Source: JAITVM01 sp031551135
GTDB taxonomy: Bacteria > Bacillota > Clostridia > Lachnospirales > JAITVM01
DNA length: 64,000 nucleotides
Assembly: GCA_031551135.1 (NCBI GenBank)
Contig: JAVBOA010000045.1
Span: forward strand, 25,223 to 89,222
Direction: 5' to 3'
In this document: positions 17,025 to 25,363 of the stretch, piece after piece
How the letters are laid out: each line of letters begins with the position of its first letter
Position numbering within the stretch: the stretch's first letter is position 1
Position numbers and translations under genes: made by a program
The notes under the pieces: model-generated
Told to the model about the DNA's origin: nothing
What the model saw: only the letters and a program-made list of their open reading frames with translations
Database searches by the model: none

Positions 17025-17184
17025 TTATCTATAAAAAAGTAGTGCAAAATTTATGTAAAGCATTTATAATGGTAATATTATTCTAGTATTAGAAAAAGAT
17101 GCAGATTTGACAAATTTGTAGCGAATTAAAAATTAAAGTCTTTTTCGCATCAAAAAAAGATTCGGAATTATAGGAGTGAAAAAA

Positions 17185-18573
17185 ATGTATACAAGAGTAA
17201 AAGATATATATTCCGGAAGTACGGATTATATCGGAAAAAAAATTGTTCTCGGCGGTTGGGTTAAAACACTTAGAGATAATAAAAATTTTGGCTTTATCGA
17301 ATTAAACGACGGTTCGTTTTTTAAATCGGTTCAAATAGTTTTTGATAATCAATTGAATAATTTTGAAGAAATTAAAAAAATATCAATAGGTTCCAGCCTT
17401 ACCGTAAGAGGAACTGTTGTTGAAAGCAAAGGCTCGAAACAGGCTTTTGAAATAAATGCAGAAGATATTATGGTTGAAGGCAAAGCGGATTCTGATTTTC
17501 CTTTGCAGAAAAAACGCCATACTCTGGAGTTTTTGCGCACAATTGCGCATATGAGACCCAGAACAAATACTTTTTCTGCCGTATTCAGAGTACGTTCAAT
17601 CTGCTCTTTTGCGATACACAAATTTTTTAATGAGCGTGGATTTGTTTATGTTCACACGCCGATAATTACTGCAAGCGACGCAGAAGGCGCAGGCGAAATG
17701 TTTCAAGTAACAACATTGAGCCTTGAGAATCCGCCGAAAACTCAAGACGGAAAAATTGATTATAAAGAAGATTTTTTTGGAAAAATGGCGAATCTTACGG
17801 TAAGCGGACAATTATCAGCAGAGAATTTTGCAACGGCTTTTCGTGATGTTTATACTTTTGGGCCGACTTTTAGGGCGGAAAATTCAAATACTTCCAGGCA
17901 CGCCGCAGAATTTTGGATGATGGAGCCCGAAATGGCTTTTGTAGAGCTTGACGGAAATATGAAAATAGCGGAAGAAATGCTGAAATATATAATTAATTAT
18001 GTATTGGAAAACGCCAAAGAAGAAATGGAGTTTTTTAATAATTTTATAGATAAGGGTCTTTTGGAAAGATTGGACAATATTGTATCAAACGACTTTGCCA
18101 GAATAACATATACTGAAGCTGTGGATTTATTATTGAAATCGGATGAAAAATTCGAATACCCGGTAGAATGGGGAATAGATTTGCAATCCGAGCACGAAAG
18201 ATATATAACCGAAAAGGTATACAAAAAACCTGTTTTTGTGACAGATTATCCAAAAGAAATAAAAGCTTTTTATATGAGGCAAAATGATGACGGAAAAACT
18301 GTTGCCGCAATGGACTTATTGGTACCGGGAATCGGCGAAATTATGGGCGGAAGCCAAAGAGAAGAACGTTTGGATATTTTGGAAAAACGAATTGAAGAAC
18401 TGGGAATGGATATTAAAGATTATTGGTGGTATTTGGATTTGCGCAGATTCGGCACAGTCAAACATTCGGGCTTTGGGCTTGGCTTTGAACGATGTGTAAT
18501 GTATCTTACGGGAATGTCGAATATACGTGATGTAATTCCGTTTCCGCGTACCGTGAAGAATGCAGAATTTTGA
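17185..18573 (+). CDS. asnS: asparaginyl-tRNA synthetase
   Basis: A class II synthetase charging tRNA-Asn, 462 aa, the standard size. The N-terminal OB fold that binds the anticodon begins with KIVLGGWVKTLRDNKNFGFIELNDGS. Class II motif 2 is TFRAENSNTSRHAAEFWMMEPEMAF and motif 3 is GLGFERCVMYLTG near the end. The sequence EFWMMEPEMAF with P-E (not a D-type loop) fits AsnRS rather than AspRS. I place the start at ATG 17185, preceded by AGGAG; an in-frame GTG at 17176 overlaps that site. No T-box leader was seen in the roughly 160 bases upstream. The Nudix gene follows after 15 bases, so they are probably one operon. Confidence 0.97.
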   Translation: MYTRVKDIYSGSTDYIGKKIVLGGWVKTLRDNKNFGFIELNDGSFFKSVQIVFDNQLNNFEEIKKISIGSSLTVRGTVVESKGSKQAFEINAEDIMVEGKADSDFPLQKKRHTLEFLRTIAHMRPRTNTFSAVFRVRSICSFAIHKFFNERGFVYVHTPIITASDAEGAGEMFQVTTLSLENPPKTQDGKIDYKEDFFGKMANLTVSGQLSAENFATAFRDVYTFGPTFRAENSNTSRHAAEFWMMEPEMAFVELDGNMKIAEEMLKYIINYVLENAKEEMEFFNNFIDKGLLERLDNIVSNDFARITYTEAVDLLLKSDEKFEYPVEWGIDLQSEHERYITEKVYKKPVFVTDYPKEIKAFYMRQNDDGKTVAAMDLLVPGIGEIMGGSQREERLDILEKRIEELGMDIKDYWWYLDLRRFGTVKHSGFGLGFERCVMYLTGMSNIRDVIPFPRTVKNAEF

Positions 18574-18588
18574 TTTGGAGTGGAATAA

Positions 18589-19131
18589 ATGGCGTATGAA
18601 ATAGTTTCGCATGAAAAAATATTGCAGGCTCATATTTTTACCGCATATCGGGACGAAGTTGTTTTGGAGCACGGAAAACCGACTTATAGAGAATATATTG
18701 ACCGCGGCGACGGTGCTTCGGCGATTTTGCCGGTTGATAACGACGGAAATTTGATTTTTGTAAGGCAATACCGTCATGGAGCAAGAGAACTTATTTTGGA
18801 AATTCCGGCAGGAATGCTTGAAAAAGATGAAGATCCAAAAATAGCGGCTTTGCGTGAATTGGAAGAAGAAACCGGACATAAAGCAAACGATATTTTTTAT
18901 ATGACAAAAATGTATGGCTTGGTTGGATTTTGCAACGAGATTATATATATTTATTATGCGAAAAATTTAGAAATAACTGCTCAAAATTTAGACCCCGACG
19001 AATTTGTTACTATCGAAAAATATTCTCTTGAGCAAGCGATGGTAATGATTTTTTCCGGTGAAATCGTTGATTCTAAAACAATGATAGCGGTTATGATGTA
19101 TAATGAATTACTGAAAAACTCTAAAAATTAA
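18589..19131 (+). CDS. Nudix hydrolase, ADP-ribose pyrophosphatase type
   Basis: A 180-aa Nudix enzyme that most likely splits ADP-ribose to AMP and ribose-5-phosphate. The Nudix box GMLEKDEDPKIAALREL with EEETG is intact around residues 84-106, matching G-x5-E-x7-R-E-x2-E-E-x-G. The flanking elements RQYRHGARELILEIPAG and a C-terminal amphipathic region are typical of the NudF/YqkG group of ADP-ribose pyrophosphatases. ATG 18589 has GGAG upstream. It lies 15 bases after asnS and about 100 bases before spoIIM. In several Firmicutes a NudF gene also precedes spoIIM-xerD, which supports the assignment. Confidence 0.9.
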   Translation: MAYEIVSHEKILQAHIFTAYRDEVVLEHGKPTYREYIDRGDGASAILPVDNDGNLIFVRQYRHGARELILEIPAGMLEKDEDPKIAALRELEEETGHKANDIFYMTKMYGLVGFCNEIIYIYYAKNLEITAQNLDPDEFVTIEKYSLEQAMVMIFSGEIVDSKTMIAVMMYNELLKNSKN

Positions 19132-19195
19132 GACAAACTATATTCTGAGAAAATTGTCATAAAATTCTAATTTAATAATATAGAATAATCCATAA

Positions 19196-19225
19196 CTCTT
19201 CCCAATATATTTATATTGGGAAGAG
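19196..19225 (+). promoter_or_regulatory. perfect hairpin covering the spoIIM ribosome binding site
   Basis: CTCTTCCCAATATA pairs fully with TATATTGGGAAGAG (13-14 bp, tiny loop). The right arm runs into the ribosome site GAGGGTG, so the hairpin could mask translation start of spoIIM. No T-run follows, which argues against a terminator. Confidence 0.55.
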
Positions 19226-19235
19226 GGTGTTATTA

Positions 19236-19826
19236 TTGCGAAAATACAAGAAATCTATAAAAAAATTGGCGAGTTCGAATAATTATATTATTATATTAAT
19301 CATAGTAATTGTTATGTTTGGAATATTACTTGGCTCTGTTTTGGCGAATAGCCTGCAAGAGGACAACCGCCAGCTTTTAACCGGATTTATAAATAAGTTT
19401 TTTGTAAATTATAATTTTTTGAATACCGATAGTTCTGAAATTTTCAGAGAGTCTTTTATTAAATACGGAAAAATAATTTTGATAATTTGGATTTTGGCGT
19501 TTATTTCGATGGGATTTGTAATAAGTGGTTTTATTGTTTTTTTAAAAGGAATAAGTTACGGTTTTACTACCGCTTTTCTGATTATTACATATGGTACAAA
19601 AGGAATTTATTATGCTTGTTTTTTATATTTATTGCAAAATATCATTTTAATACCGGCGTATGTTTTCATAATGTTTGCAAGTATAAAATTTGTTTTTAAA
19701 AAAAATACCGAGACTTTAGATAGCTTTTTTGAATATACGATTTCTATGCTGATATCATTGGCTTGTGTGATTATTGTTTGCCTTTTAGAGGCGTATGTAA
19801 TTCCAAATTTTATTACATTTTTATAA
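19236..19826 (+). CDS. spoIIM: stage II sporulation protein M
   Basis: A 196-aa membrane protein of the SpoIIM family, part of the DMP complex (SpoIID, SpoIIM, SpoIIP) that remodels septal peptidoglycan and drives engulfment in sporulation. It has a basic N-terminus (LRKYKKSIKKL) and five hydrophobic segments, with the family-typical stretch GISYGFTTAFLIITYGTKG in the middle and a C-terminal helix ending PNFITFL. The start is uncertain: TTG 19236 is well placed after GAGGGTG, while GTG 19227 lies inside that site. xerD follows 60 bases later, the gene order known from Bacillus. A perfect hairpin lies over the ribosome site. Confidence 0.88.
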   Translation: MRKYKKSIKKLASSNNYIIILIIVIVMFGILLGSVLANSLQEDNRQLLTGFINKFFVNYNFLNTDSSEIFRESFIKYGKIILIIWILAFISMGFVISGFIVFLKGISYGFTTAFLIITYGTKGIYYACFLYLLQNIILIPAYVFIMFASIKFVFKKNTETLDSFFEYTISMLISLACVIIVCLLEAYVIPNFITFL

Positions 19827-19886
19827 ATTAATTATGAAGGCTTATGATAACGTTTTGAGAAAATATTAAGTACAGAAGGAGATATT

Positions 19887-20771
19887 ATGCAAGATTATAT
19901 TGATATGTTTGTCAGATTTTTGATTGACGAAAAAGAATCATCAAATAATACTGTCGAATCTTATAAGAGAGATTTAAACCAATTTATAAATTACTTGCAT
20001 TCAACCAATATTACGAGAATTGAAAAAGTTAATAAAACGAATATAATGACATATAAACTTTATTTACAAAAAAAGGGCAAGTCGCCGTCGACAATCTCAC
20101 GCAGTCTGGCTTCTATTCGTTCTTTTTTCAAATTTTTAATGATGAAAAAAATAATCGAAAGTGACCCATCTTTTAATATCGATTCGCCGAAAGTGGAAAA
20201 AAAATTACCGTCTATAATTACTATTGATGAAGTGGGAAAATTGTTGGATCAGCCGGATATAAGCGATTATAAAGGCCTGCGCGACAAAGCAATGCTGGAA
20301 TTACTCTATGCAACAGGAATAAGGGTAACGGAACTCATTAATTTAAAAATCGATAACGTAGATATGGATTTAAAATTTATAAAATGTATATCGGGAAACA
20401 AAGAGCGGGTTATACCGATCGGCTCAAAAGCTACGGAAGCTCTTAATTCATATTTCAAAAACTCACGACCGTTTTTAATAAAGTCTCCGGACGAAAAAAT
20501 TTTATTTGTGAATTGTAACGGCTTTGCAATGACACGGCAGGGGTTTTGGAAAATCATAAAATCGTATGCCAAAAAGGCAAAAATTGACGCGTCTTTGACT
20601 CCGCATATGCTGCGCCACTCGTTTGCATCTCATTTGATTTCGAACGGTGCGGATATTCATTCTGTTCAGGAAATGCTAGGACATTCTGATATTTCTACAA
20701 CTCAAGTTTATTTGCAGGTTCAAAACAATAAATTAAAAGAAGTTTATGCAAAAGCTCATCCAAGATATTAA
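19887..20771 (+). CDS. xerD: tyrosine recombinase XerD
   Basis: Site-specific recombinase that, with XerC, resolves chromosome dimers at dif. It has 294 aa, the normal size. The N-terminal SAM-like DNA-binding domain covers residues 1-85, and the catalytic domain holds Arg146 (GIRVTEL), Lys172, His240-x-x-Arg243 (HMLRHSF), His266 (LGHSDIS) and the nucleophile Tyr275 (TTQVYLQV). The context is housekeeping (spoIIM-xerD), not a mobile element. A good AGAAGGAG site precedes ATG 19887. Confidence 0.92.
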   Translation: MQDYIDMFVRFLIDEKESSNNTVESYKRDLNQFINYLHSTNITRIEKVNKTNIMTYKLYLQKKGKSPSTISRSLASIRSFFKFLMMKKIIESDPSFNIDSPKVEKKLPSIITIDEVGKLLDQPDISDYKGLRDKAMLELLYATGIRVTELINLKIDNVDMDLKFIKCISGNKERVIPIGSKATEALNSYFKNSRPFLIKSPDEKILFVNCNGFAMTRQGFWKIIKSYAKKAKIDASLTPHMLRHSFASHLISNGADIHSVQEMLGHSDISTTQVYLQVQNNKLKEVYAKAHPRY

Positions 20772-20916
20772 TTTTTGTTAATCTCTTTGATAACAATTTC
20801 AATTTTTATATTCTAAAAATTGGATTGATATTTAGGAGATTTTTATTTTGCGGAAAATTTGATTTTATCCGAATTTAAGTGATATAATACGATTGGTTAA
20901 GAAATTTTAAAAAATA

Positions 20917-20974
20917 ATACTATTTTCATTTTGATAAGTAGAAGAAAATTTTTCACATATATTGAAAATAGTAT
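20917..20974. repeat. palindromic repeat family 1, 58-bp copy
   Basis: Ends ATACTATTTTCATT and ATTGAAAATAGTAT around a shortened middle (TTTTGATAAGTAGAAG then TTTTTCACA). It lies between xerD and tsaE, 41 bp before the tsaE start. Confidence 0.85.
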
Positions 20975-21015
20975 AAAAAGGCTTTTTTGAAATTAATTAG
21001 AATGGAAAGAAAATT

Positions 21016-21438
21016 ATGATTTACGAAGTATTTTCGCATAGCGAAACCGAAAAATTTGCCGAGGAGCTGGCCGAAAAATCTAAAAAAGGCGAAATATATT
21101 GCTTAATTGGCGATTTGGGCGCAGGCAAAACTGTTTTTTCAAAAGGATTTGCAAAAGGCTTGGGGATTACTGCCGATATTACTTCTCCAACTTTTGCGAT
21201 ATTAAATATTTATAATTCGGAAATTACGCTGTATCATTTCGATGTGTATAGAATAAATCATATTTCCGAAATGGAAGACACGGGATATGAGGAATTTTTT
21301 TACGGCGAAGGAATCTGTTTAATTGAATGGGCGGATTTAGTTGAAAATATAATTCCGAAAAATTCGACATGGATTAATATACAAAAAGATTATACAAAAG
21401 CGGACGATTACCGTAAAATTATTGTCGAGGTGCGATAA
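21016..21438 (+). CDS. tsaE: tRNA t6A synthesis ATPase TsaE
   Basis: P-loop ATPase that assists the TsaB-TsaD complex in adding threonylcarbamoyl to adenosine 37 of ANN-decoding tRNAs. It has 140 aa. The Walker A motif is GDLGAGKTVFSKG near residues 33-45, followed by the family hallmarks SPTFAILNIY and LYHFDVYR, and the Walker-B-like CLIEWADLVENIIP. Its stop overlaps the tsaB start (TAATG), so the genes are translationally coupled. Confidence 0.95.
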   Translation: MIYEVFSHSETEKFAEELAEKSKKGEIYCLIGDLGAGKTVFSKGFAKGLGITADITSPTFAILNIYNSEITLYHFDVYRINHISEMEDTGYEEFFYGEGICLIEWADLVENIIPKNSTWINIQKDYTKADDYRKIIVEVR

Positions 21439-22136
21439 TGAAAATTTTAGCAATTGACTGTTCGGGGATAGTTGCATCGGCGGCTATTGTGTCAGATGAA
21501 AAAGTTATTTGCGAATTTAATGTAAATAATAAATTGACTCATGCGGAAAATCTTATGCCGATGATATCAAAATGCTTTGAGTTTTCAGAGACAAACAAAG
21601 AGGATTTAGATTATATTGCGGTGACATCAGGCCCGGGCTCATTTACTGGGCTTAGGATTGGCGCGGCAACAGCAAAATCGATTGCGCATGGTTTGGATAT
21701 AAAACTTATCCCTGTGCCAACATTAGATTGTTTGGCATATAATATATTTAATCCGGACTCTATTATTATTCCGATTATGGATGCGAAAAAAAATGAAGTT
21801 TATGCAGCAATTTATGAAAACAATGGAGAGATAAAAAGATTGTCCGATTATATGGCGGATAATATCGACGTAATTTTGAGATTGACTAATAACTATAAAA
21901 AGCGGATAATATTTCTCGGTGACGGTGTTCCGGTATATAAATCCCGAATATCGGAATTTAATCCGAATTTTTTATTCGCTCCGATTAACAATAATATGCA
22001 AAGGGCGGCAACCGTAGGAATGATTGCATCCAAAAATACCGAAAATGCTGTTGATTATAAAGATTTCGCGCCAAGCTATATTCGTATTCCGCAAGCGGAA
22101 CTTGAATCCCGGCATTATACTGGTGAACGAGTGTGA
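21438..22136 (+). CDS. tsaB: tRNA t6A synthesis protein TsaB
   Basis: Inactive paralogue of TsaD that forms the scaffold of the t6A-modifying complex. It has 232 aa, with the start ILAIDCSGIVASAAIV, the ASKHA-type loop SGPGSFTGLRIGAATAKSIAHG, and VPTLDCLAYN. The order tsaE-tsaB-rimI is conserved widely; tsaD, often next, is not here. The last codons and the TGA stop lie inside a fragment of repeat family 2 (22125-22154), so the C-terminal residues GERV were probably supplied by the repeat. Confidence 0.95.
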   Translation: MKILAIDCSGIVASAAIVSDEKVICEFNVNNKLTHAENLMPMISKCFEFSETNKEDLDYIAVTSGPGSFTGLRIGAATAKSIAHGLDIKLIPVPTLDCLAYNIFNPDSIIIPIMDAKKNEVYAAIYENNGEIKRLSDYMADNIDVILRLTNNYKKRIIFLGDGVPVYKSRISEFNPNFLFAPINNNMQRAATVGMIASKNTENAVDYKDFAPSYIRIPQAELESRHYTGERV

Positions 22137-22154
22137 ACTTTATTTTCGTTCGTC
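22125..22154. repeat. palindromic repeat family 2, fragment
   Basis: Thirty bases matching the reversed left arm of the 9232-9315 copy (GAACGAGTGTGAACTT, then TTTTCGTTCGTC), with a few differences. It overlaps the tsaB stop codon. Confidence 0.65.
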
Positions 22155-22191
22155 GTAGAGAATTTTGCCAACAAGCGGCAGAAAGGTACGG

Positions 22192-22647
22192 GTGTTTTAT
22201 ATAGATATAAATATTGAAAATATGACATTATTGCATTTGGATCAAGTCCATGAAATCGAAAAGGATTCATTTTCTGTGCCTTGGTCTAAATCAGAATTGG
22301 AAAATGAGATTACTAATAATAAATTAGCGATTTATATTGTTGCGCTGAATTCCGGCGGCGAAGTGCTTGGTTATGCCGGAATGTGGCATGTTATAAACGA
22401 AGGCCACATAACCAATGTAGCTGTAAAAAATGAATACAGACAAATGGGTGTTGGTAAAAAATTATTAACTGCCCTTTTTGATATAGCAATTGAAAAGGAA
22501 ATGATTGGCATTACTTTGGAGGTTCGCATGTCTAATTCAAAAGCTCAAAAACTTTATACAAAATTTGGTTTTAAAGTTGAAGGCTTCAGAAAGAATTATT
22601 ATTCTGACACAAATGAAGATGCGATTATAATGTGGAAACATTTTTAG
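22192..22647 (+). CDS. rimI: ribosomal-protein-alanine N-acetyltransferase RimI-like
   Basis: A GNAT acetyltransferase of about 151 aa, probably acetylating the N-terminal alanine of ribosomal protein S18. Family marks are IEKDSFSVPWSKSELENEI near the start, the acetyl-CoA loop NEYRQMGVGKKLLTAL, and LEVRMSNSKAQKLYTKFGF followed by the YYSDTNEDAIIM ending. I prefer GTG 22192 with AAAGG five bases upstream; a TTG at 22165 is in frame but lies close to repeat DNA. It belongs to the tsaE-tsaB-rimI group. Confidence 0.85.
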   Translation: MFYIDINIENMTLLHLDQVHEIEKDSFSVPWSKSELENEITNNKLAIYIVALNSGGEVLGYAGMWHVINEGHITNVAVKNEYRQMGVGKKLLTALFDIAIEKEMIGITLEVRMSNSKAQKLYTKFGFKVEGFRKNYYSDTNEDAIIMWKHF

Positions 22648-22664
22648 AAGATTGAGGTGGTCTG

Positions 22665-25046
22665 ATGGCTAAAGAGCTAAACTTTAACCAATTAAAAAGG
22701 ACTTATAATAAAGATGATTTAAAAATATCAGGCACGGAAATTGATAAATACGATGGTTTGATTGGTCAGCAAAGAGCAGGTAAAGCTATTGATTTCGGAC
22801 TGAATATTAAAAAAAAGGGCTATAATATATTCGTTTGCGGTAACGAAGGCGTGGGGAAACTCAGCTTTTCCAAAAAATTTGTAATGGAAAAAGCCGCTAC
22901 AGAAGCTGTTCCAAACGATATTTGTTATGTTTATAATTTTCAAAATCCCAAAGAATCAAAAGCTTTGCTTTTGGAAGCCGGGCGTGGCTCGGAGCTGAAA
23001 GAGTGTATGGAAGAACTCATCGCCGTTTTGCTGGAAGAACTTTCTAAACTCTATAACACAAGGGAATTTGAATCAAAAAAGAATTCTATTCTCAAAGAAT
23101 ATCAAGAAAAACGAGATATTGCTATCAAACATATTACCGACAAGGCTAAGGAAAGAGAATTTGGCGTAAAAACAACGACTACAGGGATTTATTTTATGCC
23201 GATTGTTGATGATGAGCTGATTACAGAGGAACAATATGAAAAACTTGATGAAAAAGAACGTGAAAATATTGCAATAATTTCGGATGAAATTCAGCAGGAA
23301 GCTTCCGAAGTTATGAGAATGATTAAAACTATAGAAAAGATTGCGAAAGATAAATTATCAGAATTGGAATATAGCGAAGCTTTATTTTTGGTTGGAAGAC
23401 ATATCGGTGTAATTATGGATTTATTTTCGGATAAAAAGGCGGTTCTTGATTATCTGAAAAATGTCAAAGAAGATATTTTGAACAATATCGATTCTTTTTC
23501 TGAAGATGATTCAGCCGAAGATGTTGCGTATACGCTTTTGCCATGGTACAGCAAAAAATCCGGCGATGAAGTTTTTTATAAATATAAAGTAAACGTAATT
23601 GTTGATAATAAAGATTTAAAAGGCGCACCCGTTATAATCGAGCATAATCCGACTTATATAAATCTTGTCGGCGAAATTGAATACGACAGCGAATTCGGAA
23701 ATTTATCCACGGATTTTTTGAAAATAAAATCCGGAGTTTTGCATAAAGCAAACGGCGGCTATCTTATTTTAAAAGCGCATGATGTTGTTTCAAATATTCA
23801 TGTTTGGGAAACTCTAAAGCGTGTTTTGAACGCAAAAGAATTATCGATAGAGCCGATTAAAGAATATTCTACGGGTCTTGTTGTCGGCTATATTAAGCCC
23901 GAACAGATTCCGCTGAATGTAAAAATAATCATAACAGGTTCTGCATTTTATTACGAGCTTTTGGATTATTATGACGAACAATTTCGGGATTTATTTAAAA
24001 TTCGTGCCGACTTTGATTATGAAATGAGCGCAAACGAAAAAAATATCACTGAGTTTTTTGGATTCATAAATTATTTTGTCGAAAAAGAAAAACTCTTGAG
24101 CTTCACTCAGGAGGCTGTTTTTAAAATTTTGGAATATTCACAGCGCGTTTCAGGCAGCCAAAATAAACTTTCTACAAATTTTGCCGAGCTTTCCGAAATC
24201 TTAATCGAATCCGACGAATGGGCAAAACAAGACGGAAAAGATAAGATTACAAATGAGTATGTTGAAAAAGCTTTAAATGAAAGATTATATAGAAATTCGC
24301 TGTATGAGGAAAAATTAAATGAGCTTTTAGATGAGCAAATAATAATGATTGAGACTAAAGGCGAAAAAATCGGGCAGATTAATGGCTTAACGGTGATTCA
24401 AGCCGGAGATTATGAATTTGGAAAACCAGCAAAAATTACAGCTACGACATCTGTTGGTAAAATTGGAATCGTGAATATCGAAAAAGAAGCTGAAATGAGC
24501 GGAAATATTCATGATAAAGGGATTCAGGTTTTGTCCGGATTTTTAGAACAGACCTACGCCCAAGATTTTCCGATGTCTTTGTCTTGCAGGATATGCTTTG
24601 AGCAATCTTATAACGGAATCGACGGAGACAGCGCATCTTCTACGGAGCTTTACGCAATTTTATCCAGTTTATCATCTGTTCCGATTAATCAAGAAATTGC
24701 CGTGACCGGTAGCATAAATCAATTTGGCGAAATTCAGCCGATTGGCGGAGTTACACATAAAATCGAAGGATTTTTCGAGCTCTGCAAAAAAAGGGAATTG
24801 ACCGGAAATCAGGGTGTAATTATCCCTACACAGAATATTAATGATTTGGTTTTAAAAGATGAAGTTATTGAGGCGGTAAAAGAGAATAAGTTTCATATTT
24901 ATCATATCTCGCATATAAATGAAGGTATAGAAATATTAACGGGAGTTAAGGCCGGCGAATTGAATGAAAAAAATAAATTTCCGGTAAATTCTATACACGG
25001 AAAGGTTTATAAAAAGTTAAAAGAATTTCATAAAGCGTCTTTATAA
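22665..25046 (+). CDS. Lon-family ATP-dependent protease (LonB-like, no LON substrate domain)
   Basis: A 793-aa AAA+ protease of the archaeal-LonB/YcbZ-like group. The Walker A is in CGNEGVGKLSFSKKF near residue 60. A long inserted helical region follows (about 100-300), and KANGGYLILKAHDVVSN near residue 365 occupies the Walker B position in this family. The S16 peptidase domain is C-terminal, with Ser656 in DGDSAS and Lys699 in GGVTHKIEGFF; their spacing of 43 residues equals that of classic Lon. There is no N-terminal LON domain and no obvious membrane segment. It starts 17 bases after rimI. A role in protein quality control is likely; substrates are unknown. Confidence 0.88.
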   Translation: MAKELNFNQLKRTYNKDDLKISGTEIDKYDGLIGQQRAGKAIDFGLNIKKKGYNIFVCGNEGVGKLSFSKKFVMEKAATEAVPNDICYVYNFQNPKESKALLLEAGRGSELKECMEELIAVLLEELSKLYNTREFESKKNSILKEYQEKRDIAIKHITDKAKEREFGVKTTTTGIYFMPIVDDELITEEQYEKLDEKERENIAIISDEIQQEASEVMRMIKTIEKIAKDKLSELEYSEALFLVGRHIGVIMDLFSDKKAVLDYLKNVKEDILNNIDSFSEDDSAEDVAYTLLPWYSKKSGDEVFYKYKVNVIVDNKDLKGAPVIIEHNPTYINLVGEIEYDSEFGNLSTDFLKIKSGVLHKANGGYLILKAHDVVSNIHVWETLKRVLNAKELSIEPIKEYSTGLVVGYIKPEQIPLNVKIIITGSAFYYELLDYYDEQFRDLFKIRADFDYEMSANEKNITEFFGFINYFVEKEKLLSFTQEAVFKILEYSQRVSGSQNKLSTNFAELSEILIESDEWAKQDGKDKITNEYVEKALNERLYRNSLYEEKLNELLDEQIIMIETKGEKIGQINGLTVIQAGDYEFGKPAKITATTSVGKIGIVNIEKEAEMSGNIHDKGIQVLSGFLEQTYAQDFPMSLSCRICFEQSYNGIDGDSASSTELYAILSSLSSVPINQEIAVTGSINQFGEIQPIGGVTHKIEGFFELCKKRELTGNQGVIIPTQNINDLVLKDEVIEAVKENKFHIYHISHINEGIEILTGVKAGELNEKNKFPVNSIHGKVYKKLKEFHKASL

Positions 25047-25162
25047 AATTTCAAACCCCGAAGTTTTGGAAAAAAATGAGGGGTTTGGCGTGTTTTCTAC
25101 TATTTTCTCCTATTTTCTCCTTGATTCATCTATACATAGAATTCTTATATAGAGGTGAAAAT

Positions 25163-25351
25163 ATGATGTTAAAGCTGGAAAATTTATGTGATATTGCGGG
25201 GATATATGTCCCGAAAGAAGTTATTGAAAAAATTGTTTCTAAAACCGAATCTTATAAACTTAAGAAAATATACAATAAAAATCTTTTTTATATTATAGTA
25301 AATAATGATGAGGAATTTGAGAAGTTTTTAGAATTTGAACAGGCTGAGTGA
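25163..25351 (+). CDS. small hypothetical protein, 62 aa
   Basis: A small charged protein (MMLKLENLCDIAGIYVPKEVIEKI, ending in EEFEKFLEFEQAE) with no recognised family. GAGGTG lies eight bases before the ATG. It is followed after 12 bases by mnmH, so the two are probably co-transcribed. A longer in-frame start further upstream has no ribosome site and would cover a short run of TACTATTTTCTCC-like repeats. Confidence 0.6.
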   Translation: MMLKLENLCDIAGIYVPKEVIEKIVSKTESYKLKKIYNKNLFYIIVNNDEEFEKFLEFEQAE

Positions 25352-25363
25352 ATAGGTGAATAA

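Noticed and set aside
17025..17184. A T-box riboswitch before asnS
   Set aside because: The interval is too short and lacks the conserved T-box sequence and specifier stem.
19887..20771. Tyrosine recombinase as the integrase of a mobile element
   Set aside because: Its neighbour spoIIM, length and sequence identify the housekeeping XerD; no attachment-site repeats or phage genes are nearby.
25088..25120. TACTATTTTCTCC-like tandem stretch as a family 1 repeat
   Set aside because: It resembles the left end only over a few bases, has no matching right end and is a short direct repeat.
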